A DNA stretch of 64,000 nt from Petunia secreta (lineage: Eukaryota > Streptophyta > Magnoliopsida > Solanales > Solanaceae): the NCBI GenBank assembly GCA_029990175.1, contig JARKIP010000035.1, forward strand, positions 40,810,001 through 40,874,000. Direction: 5' to 3'. The notes below the pieces were generated by a model. The model made no database searches and was not told the origin of the DNA. It worked only from the letters and a program-made list of their open reading frames with translations. Position numbers and translations under genes: made by a program. The first letter of the stretch is position 1. Every line of letters begins with the position of its first letter. Of this stretch, positions 11,577-22,934 are shown piece after piece.

Positions 11577-13476
11577 AAATGCGATAATTATTATTTGGTT
11601 CTTTTGAATTTGTGCCACCGCACCAGGAGCATAGCCGTAAGCTTGAATGCAATTTGGAAATTCGATTCATATCTTCGAGGTGGAGGAAAAAGTGATAAGA
11701 TTATCTACGTTGTGCCGCGATGTTTAATCAAGTGCTTCATGGGAGGTAATCCATATTTTTACCGTATTTTTTAGTTAGTTTTTATGTTTTGTTAAAGAAA
11801 AAGAAAAGAAAAAAGTAGAAAAGAAAAGAACAAAAAGAATGGAGTTTTTTTTTTTTGGAACTAATATTGTTTTTTATTGTGTATTTACATGTGATGGAGG
11901 GCCAAAAAAATGAGCTAAATCAACATGAGAAGAAAAGTGGAACAGGAATTTTCAATATTCCAGGCCAAACAGCTAGCGATGCCTCACACAAGCTGCTGTG
12001 TGGGATCACATTGTGAAAACTTTTAGAAACAGTGTTGTATCACTAAGGCGCTGGCCACTATATGGAATGAAAATATCTTGAGACAAGTCTATGGGTCGCA
12101 TGTGTCCCTGTTTTCTATGGTAAGCATTAGTATTTCACTTTAAACACACATAACAACTTAAAGAACGAAAGAAACATACAAGTTCAGAAAAACAAAACAC
12201 TACTTTCTCTTTATTCACTTGGTTGAACACTACTGCCCGTGATTCACCCTCACAACCACAGGTATGTTTTTCTTCTCTTCTTCCCGTATATCTCTTCCCC
12301 TTTCTTCATTCTATTATAGTTTACTCGGTATGATCCCACCCTTTTCCCCCTCCAAGGGCTAAGCTCTCATTGCTATTTTCAATGAAGTTTTGGTTAGAAA
12401 TTGAATTGTTTTGGACTGGTATCTGATTGTAGGGAGTGCAGGGATGCACTATGATCACGAATAAGCGTAATCTCCTAGAGTTGGGAGGAAAAAACACAAA
12501 CAAAGTGAGCGTAAATAAGTTGTCCAGTTTTGTGCATATTAACTGTTTGATAAAATTTCCCAATGAGAGTGTTGCTAAAGTCAGTAAATTCTGATTAGCC
12601 GAGTGACTCATATATGTGGTATGTATATAAATTTAGTAGGGTGATGATCATGGGCAGCATTTAGGGCACTTTGACACATGATTACACACTTAACACGTCG
12701 CCGAGTGCGCATAGACATTGTAAACTGCCTGCTTGTGTTAACTAGCTGTCCGCTCCAATCTTGTGGCTTCATAACTGATGTTCCATGTCTTTCTTGGTGT
12801 AGTCTAATATAATTTTGGGGTGCTCGCACCCCTGTTATGCACCCCTTGCTTGTGTTGAATAGGAGAATCAGTTAAAGCAAATTAAAGCACGCGTGAGGGA
12901 AGTCTTAGTACCTCGTGAGCTATTAAAGGATAAGTATGGGGTACTGTTGAGTTGTTAGTAACAATATGCCACCTTTGATGATTTTCAATCTTTCTAAAGA
13001 GATAAGGGCACAGTTTCAAATAAAAGGGATAAGGGGCATGGATTTTTGTTATTTTTTGCATAGTTAACTACATGACTCTTTTGGCAAATTGAAGCATGGG
13101 AGCTCATTTACTGAACTCAAACTTGATACACATGCTGATGTGTTTAACTGCCAGGCTCATTAGAGTTTAACTGGGTGCTTAATGGTTGAAAATACTTAAA
13201 AATTGTTAGGCCTTGTGCATTTGGAATAACAGACTGAATGTAGTGAAGTTTGTAAGATGAATGCTCTCGCTTATGTCCAAAAGTTGTGTGCCTGAGAAGA
13301 TGATTGTTCCCTGGATGCTACTATTAGAACTGTGTCTTTGTTATACAAATGTAGGATGGATATGCTTAAGTTCGCGCCTAGAATTTTTTGTTTGACAGGT
13401 TGCCCGAGCACATGTACATTGGATAAGTAGGACCAATAAAGCAGATAAAGGCAAGGAAGCACATCCATATAATTCT
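11577..13476 (+). other. Non-coding internal region of Athila-like element 1, left part
   Basis: No domain-bearing frame. Landmarks shared with the second Athila-like family member at 43075-43260 are the CGTGCCGCGA...GGGAGG block (11710-11750) and GAGGGAAGTCTTAGTACCTC (12895-12915). A-rich and T-rich tracts lie at 11797-11860. The region resumes at 28671 after CRM A. Confidence 0.6.
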
Positions 13477-14270
13477 TGGTGCAAGCTAAATCCGAAAAAG
13501 AAGCCAAGCAACCGAAAACAACAGCGGAAAGTAAAGATAGAAGTTTGACACAACTTTTCTTGCTTGAACGACACCGAGGAACTGGTCTCGGCTCGATTCA
13601 AGTAGAAGGAAAGAGCACCTAAACTATGCAACAATCCTCAAGAGAACAATGCCTCTTGCAAACTGAATGATCAAAGAGGAATTTTTCAATCGGATTCACC
13701 GAAAGCCACAAGTTCCGACGACCCCATCGAGTTTGCTCACATCTGAGACTAAAAGAGTAATTGCTCTCGGCAAATCTCATTCAATAATCAATATCCAAAA
13801 TCTAGCTGACTTACAATGAAATGTAAAGGAGTATATCACTACTCTAGGGATAAATAGTAAATGGTCACAGGCGACCAATAGGAGTAAGCTACGCAGGGCT
13901 GGATATCTGAGTGTTCGGTCACTCCTTCAACCGAACACTTGAAATTCGAACACTTCAGCTCGAACTCTTGACTTCGGTGCTTTTGACTCGGCTTAAGCTG
14001 GCTTTAGTAGCGCTTCTTTCGATTGTTTGTTTGATTTACTTTGGCGCCGAGGTTGAGTGCTCGGTTTGGGTTCGGTCACTCCCTTCTTCGAGCTCAAGTT
14101 TATAAATGAAGCCTTCGATCCTTGAGCTCGGCCAATCAGCTTCAGAGTGGTGGTTGCTTTCTCCCGACCAAGCCAAGTGAATGTGAACATCGTGCAACAG
14201 CTTGGCTTGGCTTCGTGTCATCGACCTCGGTGGATCGAACATTTGATCAGCACGTGTTCGGGCTGCATCA
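13477..14270 (-). repeat. 3' LTR of CRM A
   Basis: It aligns over its whole length with 27873-28670. The last 235 nt of the integrase frame (14036-14270) are encoded inside it, as in CRM elements. Confidence 0.88.
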
Positions 14271-15104
14271 TCCTCCCCTTCTTGAGAAGATTTCGTCCCC
14301 GAAATCGTGCCTTCCTCATCCTCCGAAGTTTGACCTGCAACACAAGGAACTAAGTAAGCAACATTAAAGATGTTGGACACGTTATACTCACCAGGGAGGT
14401 CGATCACATAAGCATTGTTGTTGATCTTGCTCAGCACTTGAAATGGACCATCCCCTCGAGGAGCCAACTTTCCTTTCCTTTGGTTTGGGAAGCGTTCCTT
14501 TCGGAAGTGAACCCAAACCCAATCCCCCTTCTTTAATTCCAACTTTTTTACGCCCCTTATTTTTCTTTGATGCAACCTTTGCATAAGCTTCCTCGAGGTT
14601 CTTCTTCACCTTTGTATTCAACTCGATCAAGGCAGTAGCTCGCCGAGTACCTTCAAAATCAATAACAAAAGCTGGAGGCAATGAGGTTAAATCAAGTGGA
14701 ATTAAAGGGTTAAATCTATACACACATTCGAACGGAGTTATTCCAATCATTCGATGCACAGTTCGATTGTATGCAAATTCCATCATGGGCAAACGATCAG
14801 CCCAGTTTCCAACCTTGCCTTTGGTCATTGCTCGAAGCAAAGATCCCAAGGTTTGGTTGACTACCTCGGTATGTCCATCAGTCTGAGGATGGTGAGACGT
14901 CGAGAATAGTAATTTGGTTCCGAGGACACCCCATAAACATTTCCAGAAATGACTCAAGAATTTAGAGTCTCGATCACTCACAATAGTACGAGGCACACCA
15001 TGCAATTTCAACACATTAGAAATATACAACGTAGCTATATGTTGTGCATTATCACACTTTTTGCAAGGAATAAAGTGAGCCATTTTGGAAAAACGGTCGA
15101 CCAC
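14036..15104 (-). pseudogene. pol: CRM A integrase core and C-terminal tail, frameshifted
   Basis: The upstream frame (14388-15104) carries MVDRFSKMAHFIPCKKC, IVSDRDSKF and SHHPQTDGHTEVVN: the second and third acidic residues of the DD35E integrase, which joins cDNA ends to host DNA. The downstream frame (14036-14584) holds GDWVWVHFRKERFPNQRK, the GPY/F-like APRGDGPFQVLSKINNNAYV and a tail reading into the 3' LTR. The two frames overlap in different phases at about 14560, where CRM A has one extra base in a TTTTTT run compared with CRM B. No canonical chromodomain is visible after the GPY/F module. Confidence 0.8.
14271..14283 (-). other. Polypurine tract of CRM A
   Basis: On the minus strand AAGAAGGGGAGGA directly abuts the TGATGCAGCC start of the 3' LTR. 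This is the expected site of plus-strand priming. Confidence 0.8.
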
Positions 15105-15156
15105 GACAAAGATGCTATCATGTCCACCCCTAACCTTGGTAACCCCATAACAAAAT

Positions 15157-16293
15157 TCATAGATATATCAATTCACGGTCGATTAGGAACAGGTAACAGA
15201 TGTACAATCCATGAGGGTTGGACCTCGATTTAGCTTTCCTGCAATCTATACAAGCATTGCAAAGCTTTTCCACATCTCTTCGCATTTTTGGCCAATGGAA
15301 CTTCTCGGTTAAGATACCAAGAGTTTTGTCGACACCGAAGTGTCCCATCAAGCCTCCAGAGTGAGCTTCTCGAACCAAAAGCTCTCTCCACGATGACACT
15401 AGCACCAAAACCCTCCCATTCTTGAAGAGGTAGCCATCGTGCTACTGATATTTCTCAACCCTTCAGCCGCTCAATATTGCGTCACGAACGCATTTTAGTT
15501 TGGGATCATCTTCATACATCGACTTGATGCTTTCGAATCCCATGAGCCTTGAGGCGAGAGTGGTTTCTAAGGCAAATTTTCTTGATAGTGCATCAGTCAC
15601 AACATTGTCTTTTCTCTTTTTGTAATGAATTGCATAGGGGAAGCTCTCATGATTTCCACCCACTTGACATGTCTTCGGTTCAATTTCTCTTGGCCTTGGA
15701 GATGTTTCAAAGACTCATGATCACTTTTGATCACAAACTCTCTCGGCCATAAATAATGTTGCCAATGGGCGAGTGCTCGAACGACGGCATACAACTCCAT
15801 ATCATACGTTGGGTAATTCAAGGTTGCACCTTTTAAGCTTTTCGCTGAAGTAAGCGATCGGCTTCGATTCTTGCATAAGCACTCCTCAAAACATAACTCT
15901 GGATGCATCACACTCGACCTCGAATGCTTTGCCGAAGTCAGGGAGTTGCAACAACGGGGCAGAACAAAGCCTCCGTTTCAACTCTTGGAAATCCCTCTCT
16001 TGGGACTCTCCCCACACAAATGGATGGTCTTTCTTTACCAGCTCGGTCAAATGAGCTGGCACGGTGCTCAAGTCACGAACAAACCTTCGGTAAAATATAG
16101 CTAAGCCATGGAAGCTACGAACTTTAGATACCGAGGTTGGAGTTGGCCAATCTTTAATGGCTTCGACTTTTGACTCATCGACTTCAACACCATTAGCATT
16201 CACAACGAATCCTAGAAAGACTACACGCTCGACACAAAAGACACATTTCTTGAAGTTAGCATATAACTTCTCTTCTCTAAGCTTATCAAGCAC
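15157..16293 (-). pseudogene. pol: CRM A end of RT, RNase H and integrase zinc finger, fragmented
   Basis: Minus-strand frames 15886-16293 (end of RT; VFLGFVVNANGVEVDESK, then FEVECDASRVMF), 15597-15911 (RNase H; MELYAVVRALAHWQHYLWP, KSDHESLKHL), 15463-15663 (DNVVTDALSRKFALETT) and 15157-15408 (HSGGLMGHFGVDKT...CNACIDC, the HHCC zinc finger) are consecutive parts of one pol. Compared with CRM B, at least three phase shifts separate them. The RNase H motif after CDAS is broken at about 15887. Confidence 0.8.
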
Positions 16294-17187
16294 TAGAACT
16301 TAGGTGTTCGACATGTTCATCCATAGAATTGCTATAAATAAGGATGTCATCGAAGTAAACGACAACAAACTTATTTATGAACGGTTTGAGCACATGGTTC
16401 ATTAGTCGCATGAATGTACTCGGTGCATTGGATAGGCCAAAAGGCATCACCAACCATTTATAGAGACCGAATTTGGTCTTGAATGCGGTTTTTCACTCGT
16501 CTTCGGGTTTCATTCGGATTTGGTGGTAACCAGACCTGAGGTCTATCTTCGAAAAGCATGAAGAACCACTTAACTCATCTAGCATGTCATCTAATCGAGG
16601 GATAGGATGAAGATACTTTATCGTGATTTTGTTGACTGCTCGGCAATTAATGCACATTCGCCAAGCTCCATGTTTCTTCGGGACAAGGATAACAGGAACG
16701 ACGCAAGGACTGAAGCTCTGTCGAACAAGGCCCTTGTTCAGAAACTCGTTAACCTACCTTTGGAGCTTTTGGTGTCTTCGGGATTAAATTGGTATGCAGG
16801 CTTGTTGGGGATTTGAGACCCCGGTACAAAGTCAATCTGGTGCTCGATTCCTCTTAACGGAGGCAATTCACCTGGCATTTCTTCGGGAAATATGTCTCTG
16901 AAGTCCTGCAAAACACTTTGTACAACACTAGGCAAAGGGTTATCGTTAGAAAATTCATCATTAGAGTTTAGAAAGATACCCTTGTGTACGAGGCAAATTA
17001 TTATTCGAGCGGTGTCGTTGCCTCGTAAGTACTCCCCCGGTTGCATGATTGCACAAATATTGTTGACCACGGGTGGCGGAGTTTTGGTTTCGACCACAAT
17101 TGGTGCTCCGACAGGAGTCTTGGCTTTGGCCACTTCTTTCAGCTCTCTCATCCGTTTATAGTCCTCACTGACTTGTTTTAGAGACAA
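16294..17187 (-). pseudogene. pol: CRM A reverse transcriptase, degenerate
   Basis: Frame 16738-17187 holds the linker before RT (ICAIMQPGEYLRGND, LPPLRGIEHQIDFVPGSQIP). From 16737 down to 16294 nucleotide identity to CRM B's RT is obvious, including the + strand complements of the LDDMLDELSGSSC block and the TTTGGCCTATCCAAT block, but stops and small indels (for example near 16300) close the frame. The YFDD catalytic site lies at about 16345-16360, still recognisable as VVVYFDDILIY. Confidence 0.7.
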
Positions 17188-17277
17188 AGGTTTGAGTACA
17201 AAACTCTCCCCTCCGAGCTTAGCTGTGTAAGTGTTGGTTCGATCGTTGTGGATAACAGATCGATCAAATTGCCACGG

Positions 17278-18279
17278 TCACCAAAGAAGCAAATGACAAG
17301 CTAGCATCGGGACCATATCAAACATCATCTCATCATGATAGGCCCCCACTTGAAATTTGATCAACACTTGCTTCGCCACTCTTAGTTCTCCACACTCGTT
17401 CAACCACTGGAGCTTGTAAGGTCGGGGATGTTTAGTAGTAGGCAGTCCAATTTGTGAAACCAAAGTTTGGCTTACTACATTCGAATAGCTGCCTGAATCA
17501 ATAATTATCAAACACACCTTACCCTTCACTCGACATCGGGCATGGAAGAGATTCTCCCTTTGGCTGTCATCTTCCTCTTCCATGACCATGGTACTCAAGT
17601 TCCTTCGAAAAACTAAAAGAACTTTGAGATGCTCATCCTCGGTGACATCACAACCATCATTTTCAGATTTAGGTCGATCAGTCTCCTCGGTTACTTCCTC
17701 CTCGGAGTCATCCATTTGCTCATAGATGTTTCCATCGTCGAACATTACCATGATATGCCGAGTTGGATAGTCTCTTTTCGTATGACCATAACCTCTACAC
17801 TTATGACATTGAATTTTAGAAACACTTGGAGTATTGAGTTGAGTTTTACCTCCCATGTCTTTGGATTGGTTAACGGTCACTCCCTTCTCAAAGTGTTTCT
17901 TCAGATCTCGAATAGTGTTAGCACTTGTTGGATTCGGACTCTTCCATTCTTTACTTCGATTCAAAGGAGTTGAAGTAGTGACTCCTCGGTACTGGTTTGC
18001 TTTATCGTCCTTCACCCATTTCTCAGCTTCGATGGCAGCTTCGAACACATCTTCCAACGTGTGATATACATGCAGCCTCAATTGAGACGACACATCTCGA
18101 GCCAAGCCATTTTTGAATCGGATGATGGCTTGCTCGTCATCTTCTTCCATATCAAGAGCCAATCGAATTCTCACGAAATCATCATGATACTCTTGAACCG
18201 ATTTGGACCCTTGCTTCAACTTATAGAGCTTTTGAAATTGATTTTGCCGATACTTGGCATTCACATACTTAGCATCCAT
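17278..18279 (-). pseudogene. gag: CRM A gag C-terminal part and aspartic protease
   Basis: A 333-codon open stretch. The N-terminal part is the Retrotrans_gag core (MDAKYVNAKYRQNQFQKLYK, SVQEYHDDFVRIRLALDMEE). A zinc knuckle CHKCRGYGHTKRDY follows at about residue 158, with the last ligand changed from Cys to Tyr, so nucleic-acid binding would be impaired. The aspartic protease active site IIDSGSYSNVVS lies at about residue 265. The frame ends at CHLLLW, where CRM B continues LLLGRPWQYDR, so a small lesion breaks it. The gag N-terminus lies beyond the CRM B insertion, at 25869-26690. Confidence 0.8.
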
Positions 18280-18394
18280 TGCTCTTTTTAACTACGCCCA
18301 TGTGGTGACTTCGGGATAAACATTCCTTCGTCTCATCCTTTTGTCAGCCTCCCACCATGTTGATGCATACGCTTCGAACAAAGCAATAGCATGT

Positions 18395-19117
18395 TGGTGC
18401 AAGCAAACCCGAAGGAAATGCTAAACACGAAACGCGGAAGAAAATCAATAAGAAAGTAAAGATAGAAGCAAGACAAATCTTGCTTCGATTCGAAAGAACA
18501 GTGAGGAACCTGTCTCAAGCTCGATCGAAGGGAAATCAAGACGCACTTATACTATGCAACAATCCTCAAGAAAGACCCGCTTCTTGCAAATTGAATGATC
18601 AAGAAGAAATTGTTCAAACGAATAACACCGATTGACACAAGTTCTTTAAAAGCCCACATCGGGGTTCGGCTCCATCGGAGACTCACAATAGCACTTGCTA
18701 TGTTTTCATAAACTCAAAACTGTGTATGTTACAATGAAATGAAATGGACTATTTATAGGCTACACTAAGGGTAAAGTAGTAAATAGTCACAAGTGACTAA
18801 TAAGAACAAGCCACGCAGGGCTGAGACAAATTTGTGTTCGGCAGCCTTAACTTCGGTGCTCGGTTGCTTGCTCGAACTCGTTGTCTTTGGACACTCAATT
18901 GTCTTCGAGCTCATTGTCTTCGGTCACTTTGCCTTCGGGCTCAAATCTGAAGATAATGCCTTCGGTTCTTGAGTCCGGCCACTCAGCTTCAGGGCAGTTG
19001 TTTTTCTTCGGCCAGGCTAAGTGAATGTGCACATCGTGCAGCAGCTTGGCTTGCCTTCGTGTCATTGGTCTCCTCGGTGGATCGAACACTTGATCAGCAC
19101 GTGTTCGGGCTGCATCA
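18395..19117 (-). repeat. 3' LTR of CRM B
   Basis: 723 bp, same length as the 5' LTR at 25146-25868. On the minus strand it starts TGATGCAGCC and ends GCTTGCACCA. Confidence 0.93.
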
Positions 19118-19827
19118 TCCTTCCCTTCTTGAGAAGATTTCGTCCTCGAAATCGAGCTCTCCTCGTCCTCCGAAGTTTGACCTACAACACAAGGAACTAA
19201 GTCAGCAACATTAAAGGTGTTGGACACGTTATACTCACCAGGGAGGTCGATCACGTAAGCATTGTTGTTGATCTTGGTCAACACTTGAAATGGACCATCC
19301 CCTCGAGGAGCCAACTTATCTTTCCTTTGGTTCGGGAAGCGTTCCTTTCGGAAGTGAACCCAAACCCAATCTCCCTTCTTTAATTCCAGCTTTTTACGCC
19401 CCTTGTTTTTCTTTAAGGCAACCTTTGCATAGGCCTCCTCGAGGTTCTTCTTCACCTTTGCGTGCAATTCGATCAAAGCAGCTGCTCGTCGAGTACCTTC
19501 AAAATCAAGAACAGAATCTCGAGGCAATGGGGTTAAATCAAGTGGAATCAAAGGATTAAAACCATACACACATTCAAACGGGGTCATGTTGATCATACGA
19601 TGCACCGTTCGATTGTATGCAAACTCCATCATGGGCAAACGATCAGCCCAGTTTCCAGCCTTCCCTTTGGTCATTGCTCGAAGCAAAGATCCCAAGGTTC
19701 GGTTAACTACCTCGGTCTGTCCATTAGTTTGAGGATGGTGAGACGTCGAGAATAGTAGCTTGGTGCCGAGGGCACCCCATAAATACTTCCAAAAATGACT
19801 CAAGAATTTTGAGTGTCGATCACTCAC
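18895..19827 (-). pseudogene. pol: CRM B integrase core and C-terminal tail (frameshifted from pol)
   Basis: 310 codons. The frame opens at MSDRHSKFLS: Asp-3 is the second catalytic acidic residue and Glu-39 in HPQTNGQTEVVN the third, a 35-residue spacing that fits DD35E integrases. YNRTVHRM and FECVYGFNPL follow. A GPY/F module at about 152-212 (GDWVWVHFRKERFPNQ, GDGPFQVLTKINNNAYVIDL) is next, then an acidic linker and a basic tail (DPPRRPMTRRQAKLLHD). From about residue 238 the tail is encoded by the LTR. No chromodomain is seen. A one-base deletion near 19833 (AGTTGAGG versus AGTACGAGG in CRM A) separates it from the upstream pol frame. Confidence 0.88.
19118..19130 (-). other. Polypurine tract of CRM B
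   Basis: On the minus strand AAGAAGGGAAGGA directly abuts the 3' LTR. Confidence 0.82.
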
Positions 19828-22800
19828 AATAGTTGAGGTACACCATGCAATTTCAACACATTAGAAACAAACAATGTAGCTACATGCTGTGCATCATCAC
19901 ACTTCTTGCAAGGAATAAAGTGAGCCATTTTTGAAAAACGGTCAACCACAACGAAGATGCTATCATGTCCTCCCCCCGACCTTGGTAACCCCAAGACAAA
20001 GTCCATGGATATATAAACCCAAGGTCGATCAGGCACAGGTAACGGGGTGTACAAACCATGAGGGTTGGACTTCGATTTAGCTTTCTTGCAAACGAGACAA
20101 GCGTTGCAAAGCTTTTCCACATCTCGTCGCATTTTGGGCCAATGGAACTGCTCGGTCAAGATGCCAAGAGTTTTGTCGACACCGAAGTGTCCCATCAGTC
20201 CACCGGAGTGAGCTTCTCGAACTAAGAGCTCTCTCCACGATGACACTGGCACACAAACCCTCCCATTCTTGAAGAGGTAGCCTTCATGCCATTGATATTT
20301 CTCAACCCTTCGGCCACTCAAGATTGCGTCACGAACGCATTTCAGCTTGGGATCGTCCTCGTACATCGACTTGATGCTTTCAAATCTCATGAGCCTAGAG
20401 GCGAGAGTGGTCGCTAAGGCAAATTTCCTTGATAGCGCATCGGCCACAACATTGTCTTTACCCTTTTTGTAATGAATTACATAGGGAAAGCTCTCAATGA
20501 ATTCAACCCACTTGGCATGTCTTCGGTTCAATTTCTCCTGACCTCGGAGATGCTTCAAAGACTCATGATCACTCTTGGTCACAAACTCTCGAGGCCACAA
20601 ATAATGCTGCCAATGGGCAAGTGCTCGAACGAGGGCATACAACTCTTTGTCATACATAGAGTAATTCAAAGTCGCACCCTTAAGCTTTTCGCTAAAGTAA
20701 GCGATTGGCTTCGATTCTTGCATCAGCACTCCTCCGATCCCAACTCCAGATGCATCACACTCGACTTCGAATGCTTTGCCGAAGTCAGGGAGTTGCAACA
20801 ACGGGGCAGAGCACAGCCTCCGTTTCAACTCTTGGAAAGCCCTCTCTTGGGACTCTTCCCACACAAATGGATGGTCTTTCTTCACCAGCTCGGTTAAAGG
20901 AGCTGCCACGGTGCTAAAGTCACGAACAAACCTTCGGTAAAAGCTAGCTAAGCCATGGAAGCTACGAACTTGTGATACCGAGGCTGGAGTTGGCCAATCT
21001 TTGATGGCTTCGACTTTTGACTCGTCGACTTCAACACCATTAGTACTGACAACGAATCCAAGAAAGACTACACGCTCGACACAAAAGGCACATTTCTTGA
21101 AGTTAGCATACAACTTCTCTTCTCTAAGCTTATCAAGCACTAGCCTTAGGTGTTCAGCATGTTCGTCCACAGATTTGCTATAAACAAGTATGTCATCGAA
21201 ATAAACGACAACAAACTTATTTATGAAATGCTTGAGCACATGGTTAATCAGTCGCATGAATGTGCTCGGTGCATTGGATAAGCCAAAAGGCATTACCAAC
21301 CATTCATAGAGACCGAACTTGGTCTTGAATGCGGTTTTCCACTCGTCTCCGGGTTTCATTCGGATTTGGTGGTAACCGGACCTGAGGTCTATCTTCCTAA
21401 AGCATGAAGAACCACTTAACTCATCTAGCATGTCATCTAATCGAGGGATAGGATGACGATACTTTACCTTTATTTTGTTGACTGCTCGGCAATCAACACA
21501 CATTCGCCATGTTCCATCTTTCTTTGGGACAAGTATAACAGGAACGGCGCAAGGACTCAAGCTCTTTCGAACAAGGCCCTTGTTCAACAACTCATCAACC
21601 TGCCTTTGGAGCTCTTTGGTGTCTTCGGGATTACACCGGTATGCAGGTTTGTTGGGGACTTGTGACCCCGGTACGAAGTCAATTTGGTGCTCGATTCCTC
21701 TCAACGGAGGTAATCCACCTGGCATTTCTTTAGGGAACATGTCTCCGAAGTCCTGCAAAACACTTTTTACAGCACTAGGCAAAGGGTTATCATTAGAAAA
21801 TTCATCATTAGAGTTTAGAAATATACCCTTGTGCACGAGGCAAATCATCATCTGATCGTTGTCGCTGCCTCGTAGTAACTCACCCGGTTGCATGATTGCA
21901 CAGATTCCTTTCACTTCGGGCGATGAGTTGGTCTCTTCGGCCCCCAATTTTGCTCCCATCGGAAGCTTAGCTTTGGCCGCTTCTTTCAATTCTTTCATCC
22001 GTTTATAGTCCTCGGTGACTTGTTTTGGAGACAAGGGTTTGAGTATGAAACTCTTCCCATCGAGCTTGACAGTATAAGTGTTGGATCTGCCATTGTGAAC
22101 AGCTGTTCGGTCATATTGCCATGGTCGACCCAATAGCAAATGACAGGCTTGCATCGGCACCACATCGAATATCATTTCATCTTGATACTCTCCGATTCTG
22201 AACTTGATCCACACTTGTTTGACAACTCTCAATTCTCCACACTCATTCAGCCATTGTAATTTGTAAGGGTGGGGATGCTTCAAAGTAGTTAGTCCCATTT
22301 GTGAGACCAAAGTTTGGCTCACCACATTTGCACAACTACCAGAATCAATGATCATTGAACACACCTTACCCCTCACTCGACATCGGGCATGAAAGAGGTT
22401 TTCTCGTTGGTTGTCCTCTTCTTCAAGGGTCATGCAGCTCAAATTCCTTCGAACCACAAGAAACATTTCTGGATGATCAGCTTCGGTAGCTTCGCGATCA
22501 TCATCACCTTCAGCTCGGTCAGTCTCCTCGATAAATTCCTCCTCGGTGTCACTCGCTTGCTCATGGACGGTTCCATCTTCGAGCAGAAGCATAACTTTGC
22601 GAGTTGGACACTCTTTTGCCATGTGACCATAACCCTTGCATTTATGACACTGAATATTCGAAGCACTAGGGGAGTTGAGTTGAACTTTACCTCCCACTTC
22701 TCTTGATTGGTTAACGGTCACACCCCTCTCGAAGGGTCTGTTCGATTCTCGAACAGTGTTGGTACCTGTTTGGTTTGGACTCTTCCATTCTTTACCTCGG

Positions 22801-22934
22801 TTCAAGGGAGTAGAAGTAGTGACTCCTTGATACCGGTTTGCCTTATCGTCCTTTACCAATTTTTCAGCTTCGGTGGCAGCATCGAACAGATCTTCCAACG
22901 TGTGATACACGTGGAGCCTCAATTGAGATGACAC
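19824..22934 (-). CDS. pol: CRM B polyprotein: gag end, protease, RT, RNase H, integrase start
   Basis: A 1036-codon uninterrupted frame, the longest in the window. Landmarks by residue: CCHC zinc knuckle 96-109 (CHKCKGYGHMAKEC), aspartic protease active site IIDSGS 195-200, LLLGRPW 266-272, RT block RKIDLRSGYHQIRM 513-526, catalytic YFDD 578-581, RNase H start ECDASGVGIGG 725-735 with TKSDHESLKHL near 790, DALSRK 832-837, integrase HHCC finger (His-909, His-916, Cys-946, Cys-949) and first catalytic Asp-978 (SMDFVLGLP). The first Met is not a true start: the frame opens after a premature stop in gag. The protein would make and process cDNA in virus-like particles, but it lacks the integrase end because of the frameshift at about 19833. 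Confidence 0.9.
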   Translation of the reverse strand: MSSQLRLHVYHTLEDLFDAATEAEKLVKDDKANRYQGVTTSTPLNRGKEWKSPNQTGTNTVRESNRPFERGVTVNQSREVGGKVQLNSPSASNIQCHKCKGYGHMAKECPTRKVMLLLEDGTVHEQASDTEEEFIEETDRAEGDDDREATEADHPEMFLVVRRNLSCMTLEEEDNQRENLFHARCRVRGKVCSMIIDSGSCANVVSQTLVSQMGLTTLKHPHPYKLQWLNECGELRVVKQVWIKFRIGEYQDEMIFDVVPMQACHLLLGRPWQYDRTAVHNGRSNTYTVKLDGKSFILKPLSPKQVTEDYKRMKELKEAAKAKLPMGAKLGAEETNSSPEVKGICAIMQPGELLRGSDNDQMMICLVHKGIFLNSNDEFSNDNPLPSAVKSVLQDFGDMFPKEMPGGLPPLRGIEHQIDFVPGSQVPNKPAYRCNPEDTKELQRQVDELLNKGLVRKSLSPCAVPVILVPKKDGTWRMCVDCRAVNKIKVKYRHPIPRLDDMLDELSGSSCFRKIDLRSGYHQIRMKPGDEWKTAFKTKFGLYEWLVMPFGLSNAPSTFMRLINHVLKHFINKFVVVYFDDILVYSKSVDEHAEHLRLVLDKLREEKLYANFKKCAFCVERVVFLGFVVSTNGVEVDESKVEAIKDWPTPASVSQVRSFHGLASFYRRFVRDFSTVAAPLTELVKKDHPFVWEESQERAFQELKRRLCSAPLLQLPDFGKAFEVECDASGVGIGGVLMQESKPIAYFSEKLKGATLNYSMYDKELYALVRALAHWQHYLWPREFVTKSDHESLKHLRGQEKLNRRHAKWVEFIESFPYVIHYKKGKDNVVADALSRKFALATTLASRLMRFESIKSMYEDDPKLKCVRDAILSGRRVEKYQWHEGYLFKNGRVCVPVSSWRELLVREAHSGGLMGHFGVDKTLGILTEQFHWPKMRRDVEKLCNACLVCKKAKSKSNPHGLYTPLPVPDRPWVYISMDFVLGLPRSGGGHDSIFVVVDRFSKMAHFIPCKKCDDAQHVATLFVSNVLKLHGVPQLL

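Noticed and set aside
19969..20122. Minus-strand frame of 80 codons overlapping CRM B pol
   Set aside because: Shadow of the 1036-codon frame, which carries the integrase motifs in its own phase.
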